Shown: positions 56,215 through 64,000 of the stretch, piece after piece | Numbering within the stretch: position 1 is the first letter of the stretch | Layout of the letters: every line of letters begins with the position of its first letter | NCBI GenBank assembly: GCA_963576725.1 | Contig: OY755241.1 | Coordinates: 3,223,562 to 3,287,561, forward strand | DNA from: Azorinus chamasolen | Taxonomy: Eukaryota > Mollusca > Bivalvia > Cardiida > Solecurtidae | Reading direction: 5' to 3' | Length of the DNA: 64,000 nt | Position numbers and translations under genes: made by a program | The notes under the pieces: generated by a model | What the model saw: the letters and a program-made list of their open reading frames with translations, nothing else | Told to the model about the DNA's origin: nothing | Databases searched by the model: none

Positions 56215-56465
56215 TCATGATCAAATGTATGTCTGTTTGTCAAAGGCAAAACTTTAATCATGATCATATGTCTGTCTGTCTGTCTGTTTGTCAATGGCGA
56301 AAATCTTTAGTAATTATCACATGTCTGTCTAATGATCACATGTCTGTCTGTCAATGGCAAAAAAACTTTAACCAAGATCACGTATGTCTGTCAATGGAAA
56401 AAAGTCATGATCACATGTCCGTATGTCTGTCAATGGCAAAAAACTTTAGCCTTGATCACAACTTT
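56215..56465 (+). repeat. CTGTCAATGGCAAAAA tandem repeat
   Basis: Five to six units of 30-60 bp with GTCTGTCTGTCAATGGCAAA and TTTAATCATGATCACATG. The Met/Cys-rich ORF is its translation. Confidence 0.7.
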
Positions 56466-56773
56466 TGTGTTAGGATAATTTGTATGAAGTCCATACATTG
56501 AAACATTGGTGATCATTCATCATGTATTAAGTCTATACACTGCAACCCAGGTGTAAAAGGAGCCGATATCCTATATTACAACATAAACTTATATCCCGAT
56601 AGAGTGATCAAGATAGCAGGAAATTGCACCATTCAATGCGGCATACCAAAAATTGTTCGGCTACCGGGAGGGGACACCCCTCCCGTTCCCTCCCTGACTC
56701 GGCCCCCCCAGACAGAAATTTCTGGGTACGGCCCTGCATCCGATCTGGGTCTACTCTGTTTGCAAATGTGTGA

Positions 56774-57180
56774 AATAGAGGATCTGTTGCGAGTTGTCTT
56801 TTAAGATCACATGTTCCTAAACGAGCCTTAGAAAATGTTATTAAGCGAGCCTTTGCCATCTTAATAACATTTTCTTGGTGAGTTTAGGAACATGTGATCT
56901 TAAAAGACAAGCATCAGATTCGCTTTCTCACATAACAAAAAGGTGTATTTTTACATGTAACAGTAAATATCGGTGTCCATGGTTTGACGTCATATATGGC
57001 GTATGACATCATATATGTTCTAAAGTGATCTTATACTTGTTACAGATCAGGGAATCTTAACCCGTTGTTCTAACTTGGAGATAAGGGAAAGAGCCTCAAA
57101 GTATGTGAGAAAACATATTTTTATATGAGGGAAATTTTTAAGGGTTAATCCTTTACCCCATGAATATTCATGCAAAAAAA
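56774..57180. mobile_element. Fold-back element F2 and first 359-bp unit
   Basis: GATCTGTTGCGAGTTGTCTT and AAGACAAGCATCAGATTC are the outer arms. TTAGAAAATGTTATTAAG and CTTAATAACATTTTCTTGG are the inner arms. 56822-57180 is repeated at 57181-57533. Confidence 0.7.
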
Positions 57181-57533
57181 CGAGCCTTAGAAAATGTTAT
57201 TAAGCGAGCCTTTGCCATCTTAACATTTTCTTGGTGAGTTTAGGAACATGTGATCTTAAAAGACAAGCATCAGATTCTTTTTCTCACATAACAAAAAGGT
57301 GTATTTTTACATGTAACAGTAAATATCGGTGTCCATGGTTTGACGTCATATATGGCGTATGACATCATATATGTTCTAAAGTGATCTTATACTTGTTACA
57401 GATCAGGGAATCTTAACCCGTTGTTCTAACTTGGAGATAAGGGAAAGAGCCTCAAAGTATGTGAGAAAACATATTTTTATATGAAGGAAATTTTAAGGGT
57501 TAACCCTTTACCCCATGAATATTCATGCAAAAA
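57181..57533 (+). repeat. Second unit of the 359-bp tandem duplication
   Basis: It repeats 56822-57180 with a few substitutions and a 3-bp deletion in the loop. It includes the MITE right end AAGGGTTAA and the start of the next MITE. Confidence 0.85.
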
Positions 57534-57810
57534 TTATAAAACATTTTTTAATATTAATTAGATTAATTGCTAAAAAAGCACATCAAGAAATTTTTGGCCA
57601 TGGCAGAAACTGTACAATCATATCTATATCATATAATAGGCAAACAGAGCAGACCCTGACTATAGGAGCCATTTGATCTGGGTCTACTCCGTTTGCAAGG
57701 GCATAGAAAAGATGACTCCTATAGTCTACTCTGTTACTGGGCATCTCATCTGAAGACAAACTGTTTGCATAGGTATTCAATCATCCGCCCAAAGCAGGCT
57801 AAAGGTTAGT
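57501..57810 (+). mobile_element. MITE, arm c, plus type D fragment
   Basis: TTAACCCTTTACCCCATGAA, AAACAGAGCAGACCCTGACT, GGAGCCATTTGATCTGGGTC, then a CATCTCATCTGAAGAC type D piece (57742). Confidence 0.55.
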
Positions 57811-58109
57811 ATTAAAAACGTCATTTTTTCTTACATAAATATTTATGGGTTTGAATAAAAAGTGTTTTCTTGACAGTACTGAGTAAAGAGATTTGTAGAG
57901 CTGGAGCAACAGTTCAGATTAGTCCAAAAACGTTAGACATCCGCTTGCTTTTTTTATCAACGGTATATAATCATGCAAACTACTCGCGTATGCAGGAAAA
58001 TGAAAACACGAAAAATGAGCATACGCGGGGTCTTTTTTGAAGGACTACGGTTCAGACAAGATGCGTAAATTAAAACAGTTTCAACTAGAGGTTTGTTTTT
58101 GTCACAAAA
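57811..58109. other. F1 arm remnants, otherwise unclassified
   Basis: CAGACAAGATGCGTAAATTA (58052) resembles the F1 outer arm. Nothing else is seen. Confidence 0.35.
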
Positions 58110-60041
58110 ACAGATGTCTCCCCCTCCCATCCTCTTTCCAATACACAAGTGTAATGTCTGTAACTCCAAACTTATCAGGGTCTAATGTTTAAGTCATCAG
58201 GGGCAATAACTCCAACATTGTCAGGGGGAGACAATTCAAAAGCCCCAGGTACACAAAAACACATGCTAGTCAACATTCTTGTGAAGTTTGGTGACTCTAG
58301 TACTAGTGGTTTCAGAGATACATGTGACACAAAGTAAAGTTTCTCTGATTTTAAGTCATAAGGGGCAGTAACTCCAAAGTTATCAGGGGGAGACAATTAA
58401 AAACCACAGATGCACAACAACTCATGCTGGTGAACATGCCTGTGAAGTTTGGTGACTCTAGCCCTACTGGTTTCAGAGATACGTGCAGCACAAAGTTTAT
58501 CTAATTTTAAGTAAACATATCAGGGGCAGTAACTCAAGAATTATCAGGGGGAGACAATTAAAAAAACCCAGATGCACAACAACTCATGCTGGTGAACATT
58601 CCTGTGAAGTTTGGTGACTCTAGCCCTAGTGGTTTTAAAGATATGCATGACACAATGTTTCTCTAATTTTAAGTAATCATATCAGGGGCAATAACTCCAA
58701 AGTTATCAAGGGAAGACAATTCAAAAATCCCAGTTGTACAACAACTCATGCTGGTCAACATTCCTGTGAAGTTTGGCGACTCTAGCCCTAGTGGTTTCAG
58801 AGATATGCATGACACTAAGTAAAGTTTGTCTAATTTTAAGTCATCAGGGGCAGTAACTCCAAAGTTAACAGGGGGAGACAATTAAAACAAGAGCTGTCCG
58901 CAGACAGCGCGCTCCACTTTCTTTAGTGCTGGATAGTGTAGTGGAAGTCTAAGTCAGAAAGGGGAGATAACAACAGCAAGATTAACTTTAGGGTTACCTA
59001 CCCTTGTGAAATGGGTCCCCCTTGTAATAGTTAATATGTATACCAAAGATGAACCAAATATCTTGGACAGTTTCTGAGACATGGACCTGAACATAAAACT
59101 TAACCAACAACGAAAATTGTAAGTCGAAAAAGGGGCATAACTATGGCAAAATTAATTTTAGGGTTACCTACCCTTGTGAAATGGGTTCCCCTTGTGATAT
59201 TTAATATGTATACCAAAGATGAACCAAATATCTTTGACAGTTTCTGAGACATGGACCTGAACATAAAACTTAACCAACAATGAAAATTCTAAGTCGAAAA
59301 ATAAAACTTAACCAACAATGAAAATTCTAAGTCGAAAAAGGGGCATAACTATGGCAAAATTAAATTTAGAGTTACCTACCCTTGTGAAATGGGTTCCCCT
59401 TGTGATAGTAAACATACATACCAAATATGAACCAAATAACTTTGATGGTTTCTGAGAAAAGGACCTTAACAAAAAGGTTAACCAACGCCAACCCCGACGC
59501 CGACGAGAGGGTCATGACAATAGCTCCACTTTTTGAAAAAGTGTCGCTAAAAATCAAGAGCAAAACAACTCATGCTTGTGAACAATCCTGTGAAGTTTGG
59601 TGACTCTAGCCCCACTGGTTTTAGAGATACGCGCGACACAAAGTTTGTATAAATTTAAGTATTCATATCAGGGGCAATAACTCAAGAATTATCAGGGGGA
59701 GACAATTCAAAAACCATAGGTGCACAACAACTCATGTTAGTGAACATTCCTGTGAAGTTTGGTGACTCTAGTACCAGCGGTTTCAGAGATACGCGAGACA
59801 CAAAGTTTTTTCTAATTTTAAGTCATCAGGGGCAATAACTCCAAAATTATCAGGGGGAGACAATTAAAACCCCAGGTGCACAACAACACATTCCTGTGAA
59901 GTTTGGTGACTTTAGCCCAACTGGTTTCAGAGATACACGCGACACAAGTTTGTGACGGACAGACGGACAGACGGACGGACGGACGGACAGACAGACAACT
60001 CTGGCAAAAACAATATATCTCCCCATAAATGGGGGAGACAT
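58110..60041 (+). mobile_element. Tandem-core element, family III, full length with nested insert
   Basis: The 5' end CAGATGTCTCCCCCTCCC is mirrored by GGGGGAGACAT at the 3' end (hairpin TCTCCCCATAAATGGGGGAGA). The core has about eight units of 150-155 bp (GGGGCAGTAACTCCAAAGTT; GTGAAGTTTGGTGACTCTAG). A GACGGACAGACGGAC tract lies at about 59955-59995. The family VI element at 58888-59550 sits inside. The repeated minus-strand ORFs are unit translations. Confidence 0.8.
58888..59550 (+). mobile_element. Tandem-core element, family VI, nested
   Basis: CAAGAGCTGTCCGCAGACAG follows AAA. GTGTCGCTAA at the 3' end is followed by AAA. The 3' hairpin is CACTTTTTGAAAAAGTG. The core has three units of about 170 bp with 'AAAAGGGGCATAACTATGGC' and 'CTACCCTTGTGAAATGGGT'. 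Boundaries follow the same AAA|CAAGAG...CTAA|AAA rule as 19614-21603. Confidence 0.8.
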
Positions 60042-60051
60042 AATAATAACT

Positions 60052-60200
60052 CCTTTATTTCTTCAACAAAACCTTTGTTGTGAGCACTCTATAGAATCGT
60101 CTCGAAGAGACTATCGAAGTGGCTACAACATGGGGTTTGGTGGAGAAATGATGATTTTAGGATTTGAGTACGCACCCTTCTGTAGCTCAACTGGGGGAGA
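60052..60200. mobile_element. Fold-back element F1, copy 4
   Basis: GAGCACTCTATAGAATCGTC, then CTCGAAGAG, GGCTACAACATGGGGTTTGG, and the outer GAGTACGCACCCTTCTGTAG arm. More diverged than copy 3. Confidence 0.6.
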
Positions 60201-60329
60201 GCAAATCATTTGAAAATTACAACCATTGTAAGCAGCTGTACAGTGACCGGGTCAGTTGTCTGGGAATAATGTCGTCTGCTGTAATTCTAAAACACATGTT
60301 CCTCCATTTCTTTTAAAAACAAACAGTAT

Positions 60330-60410
60330 CAACATGTCAAACAGTCTGGATCCTAATGAGACGCTGAGTTACTCCACGTCTCATCCGGGTCCAATTGTTT
60401 GCAAAGGATA
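60330..60410. mobile_element. Type D hairpin
   Basis: TCAAACAGTCTGGATCCTAA, GAGACGCTGAGTTACTC and CATCCGGGTCCAATTGTTTG. Confidence 0.55.
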
Positions 60411-60439
60411 TCACAAATTCGCGAGCAGAATGCTGAAGA

Positions 60440-60734
60440 TGCCAACTAACCTTGGATCGCCAGAGCGGTCCTGAGGACGATATAAACGACGTAGAACAAC
60501 AACATAGCCAAGTTCGAGAAGGGTGCTGCCATGGCTGGGGACGAAGAATTCCGGAAGACAAACTATTACACAGGCCGAATACGTCACGTGTGTATGGAAA
60601 TTGCACGTGCATCACGGGTCTGTTGTTAAGGCGGACGGGGTGTGTAGCCTCGACAAGAGCAACACGCGGGAAAATATATTGTTTAATCTCTCTATACCAG
60701 ACTTTCAAATTAGATTCAGTGCAATGAGGAAAAG
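60440..60734 (+). other. CpG-rich stretch with open frames, no assigned gene
   Basis: GC- and CpG-richer than everything around it, with open frames on both strands. In the plus frame from about 60523, TQAEYVTCVWKLHVHHG and SVVKADGVCSLDKS look protein-like. The other plus frame (60452-60727) and the minus frame (60337-60708) are no better supported. No convincing acceptor or donor was found and I do not recognise the family. It may be a promoter-proximal CpG region, a captured gene piece or another element. Confidence 0.3.
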
Positions 60735-60950
60735 TGACCCCCGTAGTAGATCGACCGGGGGTCGATTTACTATATAGTACTATGACCCCCGGTCATAATA
60801 CTATAACCGGGGGAGTCGTAGTACTAGGAACCCCCCCCCCCCCTCTTACATATAAAATCCTGACCCCTCATATAACAAAGTGATCCCGTAGTAGATTGAC
60901 CGGGGGTCGACTTTACTATAAAGTACTATGACCCCCGGTCAAGTTGGAAT
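60735..60950. repeat. GACCCCCGGTC / GACCGGGGGTC palindromic repeats
   Basis: GTAGTAGATCGACCGGGGGTCG (60740s) and GTAGTAGATTGACCGGGGGTCG (about 60890) are direct copies. TATGACCCCCGGTC is the inverse partner in each. A poly-C run at 60831-60842 lies between. Confidence 0.75.
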
Positions 60951-60967
60951 GTGTTTTTTAACGGATA

Positions 60968-61217
60968 TTAACACTTAGCTTGCTATTCACGTCAATATAC
61001 GTACCTGTAAATAGTGAAGACCCAGATGAGACAGCTCCTGCAGGAGCTGTCTTATCAGGGTCTGCACGATTTACAAGTTTATTGTGCAACCAGTGCACTC
61101 CACAGCATTGATTGCACAGCGAAATACTTGTACATAGTGAAGATATATGTAATTATACAACAGGGCATGGGCAAAGAAGGAGAAATGTATTTTAAAATTC
61201 AGCAAGAGAAGGGTTAA
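60968..61217 (-). mobile_element. MITE type B, complete, TTAA flanks
   Basis: TTAACACTTAGCTTGCTATT to AGCAAGAGAAGGGTTAA. The hairpin is GATGAGACAGCTCCTGCAGG with its inverse. Minus orientation, as at 34744. Confidence 0.8.
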
Positions 61218-61519
61218 TATCATAATAATGGCATTTTGAATACCAATTAGATTAATTATTAAAATAAGACAAGGACACATGAACTTTTTGGCCATCGTAG
61301 AACTGTAGAATCATATCTATATTATATAAAAAGTTATAGCTTATAGGAGTCGTCTGATACAGGCGTTCTCTGTTTGCAAAGCTGTATTTATGTGTAGCCC
61401 TATCTAGGCTATAGATGAGGGGAAATAATCACTACTCAATCTGGTTCTCCATTACACTTTTACTTTATAAATAATATACATGTAAGTAGTGTAAGTAAAA
61501 CTCTGCTCTCCCAGCACCT

Positions 61520-61520
<1 letters not shown>
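61218..61520. mobile_element. MITE arm c remnant
   Basis: TTAGATTAATTATTAAAATA, TAGAATCATATCTATATTAT, GGAGTCGTCTGATACAGG. The remainder to 61520 is unclassified. Confidence 0.45.
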
Positions 61521-61565
<45 letters not shown>

Positions 61566-61828
61566 CCTCTCTCTCTGTCTCTCTCTGTGTCTGTCTCTCT
61601 CTCTCTGTCTTTGTCTCTGTCTGTCTCTGTCTGTCTCTGTCTCTCTCTGTCTCTCTCTCTCTGTCTGTGTCTGTGTCTCTCTTCTCTGTCTGTCTCTCTC
61701 TCTCTCTCTGTTTGTCTGTCTCTCTCTCTGTCTATCTGTGTCTCTCTGTGTCTCTATGTGTCTCTGTGTCTCTTTCTCTGTGACTCTGTCTCTCTGCGTC
61801 TGTCTCTCTCTGTCTCTGTCTCTGTGGT
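61521..61828 (+). repeat. (CT)n/(TCTG)n compound microsatellite
   Basis: A pure CT run, then mixed TCTCTG/TCTGTC repeats over about 300 bp. The Ser/Leu/Val/Cys ORF is not a gene. Confidence 0.95.
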
Positions 61829-62039
61829 TAATGGTTAATAAATTTTTCCACTACATTGAAAAATGTAAAAAAAGAACTGAATTTCAGACATAAGGACATA
61901 AGTAGATCAATCAAACGAAAGTTTAATCTATAATTATTCGTAACGGTACTCCACAAGATAAATGCGTCCAGTTACAAAAGTTACAGTTTATGCAACTGTT
62001 TGCAACATTTAAGACCGAAATGCTGCGATTACTCCTTTA
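61829..62039. other. No feature seen
   Basis: AT-rich, unclassified. Confidence 0.4.
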
Positions 62040-62195
62040 ATCCAAAGCTACAGATAAATGTGCGTACCATCATACTAAAATCAACATTTCTCCACCAATT
62101 CTATACTGTGACCATTCTTTAGCATAGTCTCTTCGAGACGACTCTAAAGGGTGGTCATAGTATAGGGTTTGGTGGAGAAATAAAGGAGCTATTCT
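62040..62195. mobile_element. Fold-back element F1, copy 5
   Basis: TTTCTCCACCAATTCTATAC and TATAGGGTTTGGTGGAGAAA face each other, with TGTGACCATTCTTTAG / CTAAAGGGTGGTCATAG and a CTCTTCGAGACG loop. Confidence 0.75.
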
Positions 62196-62507
62196 TGAAA
62201 ATGTTTAAAACGAAAACGTCAAACTACATCTCGATACCTGAAGAGACAACGAAATAAAAATAATGAAATTATTTTTTAAATTGGACACAAGACGTACGCA
62301 CAAGTCTTACAAGCGCCGTCCAAGTCGACCTTGAGATGTGGTTATCAATAGGAAAGCTCCACATGAGAGTTAAGCTCAGTATCGAAAAGCAACAACGAAA
62401 CGCTTCAAGAAAGTGTAATACGGCTACTCAAAAGAATGAGCAATATGCAGGTCAAGAGGTATGCCAAAAGCTCCTACAGGAGTTTTCTGTATTGCTTTTG
62501 TCCTGCA
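62196..62507. other. Unclassified, hairpin at the right
   Basis: GCCAAAAGCTCCTACAGGAG near 62463-62482 is a MITE centre like that at 42265. The frame at 62336-62569 is not supported. Confidence 0.4.
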
Positions 62508-62711
62508 TTAACTCAGTCTCTCCTAGACTATATTTAGACACAACATCTTTGAATAATTCTACCGAATAGGGGCATTAATTTGAGAAAAAAAATTTTTTTT
62601 TAGAATTGTGTAGTTTTGAAACCATTTTGATAAATAGAGCAGTTGCAAGTGATTCCAAAATATGAGTTTTACAGTGGTGTCAAAAGGCGTCAGTAAGAGA
62701 GACTGGGTTAA
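62508..62711 (+). mobile_element. MITE type C, TTAA flanks
   Basis: TTAACTCAGTCTCTCCTAGA to GAGACTGGGTTAA. Centre AACCATTTTGATAAATAGAG, decayed. Confidence 0.65.
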
Positions 62712-63180
62712 GCAACCATGATATCATATTCTAAGACACCTTGTGGTTCTAATGAATAGCATACAGGGGCCATATGGCCAGGGTCTAAGTACTATGTTTC
62801 CTTGTAGAATAATATAAATATGAGTCTACAGTTTCTGAAGCCGAAACTTCCTGTGTTCATATGTCAGTAGATCTATAATGATTCCACTAATTAATATCCT
62901 CGATGTAAGTCTTTTTACATGAATATTTATCAGTATCAACCTCCAACACAGTTATCTCCCCTAATCGCTACGCTGGAGAGATGACCACACGAAGTGACAA
63001 GGGGAATCACTGTGAGGAGTTTGCATCGGTATATGGGGCTAAGTCCTAAAAGCAATATAACTGTTTATTGTTGCATGGTGTTATGATGGCCGTAAAAGTA
63101 CCCCCGTACTTCATCTTGCAGTATATTTTCTGGTCGTTCTGGTCGGTTTTCGGTGGGGGGTTTTTGTATGAAAATTGACA
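62712..63180. other. MITE traces and a short palindrome
   Basis: 62810-62940 is an inverted c-arm remnant. 62950-63020 (CAGTTATCTCCCC...GGGGAATCACTG) is copy 2 of the palindrome at 20664. No gene. Confidence 0.45.
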
Positions 63181-63416
63181 TTTGCTATTCACGTCAATAT
63201 ACCTACCTGTAAATAGTGAAGACCCAGATGAGACAGCTGCTGCAGGAGCTGTCTCATCAGGGTCTGCACTATTTACAAGTTGATTATGTAACCAGTGCAC
63301 TCCACAGCAGTGACTACACAGCGAAATACTTGTACACAGTGAAGATATATGTAATTATACAAAAGGGCATGTGTAAAGGAGAAATGTATTTTAAAATTCA
63401 GCAAGCGAAGGGTTAA
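63181..63416 (-). mobile_element. MITE type B, left end truncated
   Basis: TTTGCTATTCACGTCAATAT to GCAAGCGAAGGGTTAA (TTAA 63413-63416). Hairpin GATGAGACAGCTGCTGCAGG with its inverse. Confidence 0.75.
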
Positions 63417-63606
63417 GCCAGTGCTAGGGGACGTAAGTAGCATTGTACTTGTAATTACTAGTCATGAACAGACTCAATAGTAAAACCGAGTCTGCAATTT
63501 TCTCTTTTCGCATTTCTACTCTCCCACTTTCAGATTGTTTAACCCTTTTAGTGCGGGACAATCATGCTCTGGCATTTGCAAACAGTGTAGACCCACATGA
63601 GAGGGT

Positions 63607-63763
63607 TGATCGATGTCGCAGTAACCGAGGGGGCTAAGGCGTTGGAAAAAGTTTACTCTTTGTATGACCTGGCGTTGGTTCGAATCCACCTATAACCAAA
63701 ACAATTATTGAGGGCCTCATGGTGGATTGCCTTGTCAAATGAGTTCTCTCGTTTTATAAAGTC

Positions 63764-63801
<38 letters not shown>

Positions 63802-63810
63802 TATTATAAT
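63607..63810 (+). repeat. tRNA-Leu/Ser-like SINE with (ATT)n tail
   Basis: AACCGAGGGGGCTAAGGCG matches the A-box/D-arm region of class II tRNAs. TTGGTTCGAATCCACC is a near-perfect B box about 55 bases on. A unique body then runs into (ATT)n at about 63765-63800, a SINE tail. The acceptor-stem halves do not pair well, so it is a retroposon, not a tRNA gene. The Asn-rich minus ORF is the tail. Confidence 0.65.
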
Positions 63811-64000
63811 TATCATTACATTTCACATGTCTGTTGAATAGTCCGAAGAAGATGTCATTAAACAATTGTGTAAAATACTCCTGAGTCATCTCCGCCTATT
63901 ATGTTTATCTTATTGTTTCTATCTCTGACCAGGGAAATAAAGTTAGTTTAACCCCTGGTGTGTTAAGCGCGACCTGACCCGCATTTACAAACTGTTTGGA
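63811..64000. other. No feature seen
   Basis: Ends in ACAAACTGTTTGGA, possibly the start of a type D hairpin cut by the window edge. Confidence 0.35.

Larger units (their letters stand above)
54623..56736. mobile_element. 2,114-bp element with CATCC target duplication
   Basis: CAGGCACGTACCCAG at the left mirrors CTGGGTACGGCCCTG at the right. CATCC lies on both sides (54618-54622, 56737-56741). Subterminal runs are G/C-rich (GGGGGGCTCGGGGGCC). A 5-bp duplication with CAGG ends suggests a hAT-related or unassigned cut-and-paste element. No transposase frame is seen in the AT-rich interior (55080-56200). Confidence 0.7.
54477..57147 (+). mobile_element. TTAA MITE (arms b and a) split twice
   Basis: AACCCTTTCCCTGTTCTG at the left. 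The centre GACGGCTCCTCAAGGAGCC breaks at 54622 and resumes GATCTGGGTCTACTCTG (56742). The short arm breaks near 56775 and resumes at about 57108 (GAGAAAACATATTTTTATAT), ending AAGGGTTAA. Confidence 0.7.

Noticed and set aside
58175..60041. Repeated ORFs starting MSPP
   Set aside because: Unit translations of the family III core.
61587..61838. Ser/Leu/Val/Cys-rich ORF
   Set aside because: Translation of a TCTG/CT compound microsatellite.

Overview
Eukaryotic, AT-rich, very gene-poor and saturated with short DNA repeats. The window looks like an animal genome, most probably a bivalve mollusc. That attribution is inference: it rests on the remembered look of the 'CAAGAGGGCC...GAGCTAAAA' tandem-core repeats, on TTAACCC-ended palindromic MITEs, and on spliced metazoan LDL-receptor-type exons. 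No bacterial operons, rRNA, CRISPR array or phage genes were seen.

Host gene content. The only convincing host gene is on the minus strand. Five exons (54427-54314, 51425-51312, 49718-49550, 36098-35879, 34411-34210) have consistent splice sites and phases and together encode 273 residues. They form a complete six-bladed YWTD beta-propeller of an LDL-receptor-related (LRP-like) membrane protein. The gene continues beyond the exons seen here in both directions. A second, unidentified coding relic lies on the plus strand (14039-14259 and 15982-16228). It is broken by two stops and a 25-bp tandem duplication. A CpG-rich open stretch at 60440-60730 is unexplained.

Mobile DNA. (1) A jockey/RTE-like LINE reverse transcriptase is split by a nested insertion (RT 19047-19613 plus 21604-22125, insert 19614-21603), and an older LINE 3' relic lies at 10790-11370. 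(2) There is a large library of TTAA-flanked, CCCTT-starting palindromic MITEs (piggyBac-like target site). They share a central hairpin around 'GATCAGACGGCTCC' but carry interchangeable arms (called a, b, c, d, B, C, D below). (3) A superfamily of 0.6-2 kb elements inserts in A-tracts. They begin CAAGAG, carry about 150-170 bp tandem core repeats and a GACGGACA microsatellite, and end in a hairpin followed by CTAA or CATAA (Helitron/HINE-like). (4) A 2.3 kb pogo/Tigger-like element (37185-39477) and a 2.1 kb element with 5-bp target duplication (54623-56736) each split a MITE. (5) There is a BED-finger hAT-like relic (23566-24702), several fold-back elements and two tRNA-derived SINE-like sequences.

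Layout. 1-8.3 kb: tandem-core elements. 8.3-18 kb: MITEs, the LINE relic, a SINE and the broken gene. 18-25 kb: an inverted-arm region holding the LINE and hAT relics. 25-34 kb: nested MITE/tandem-core stratigraphy, a nuclear-receptor-site-like array and a segmental duplication with an empty insertion site. 34-54 kb: the LRP-like gene, whose introns are packed with MITEs. 54-64 kb: large nested insertions, more tandem-core elements and microsatellites. Several insertions can be ordered in time because paralogous uninterrupted copies lie in the same window. Almost all short ORFs here are translations of these repeats and are not annotated as genes.
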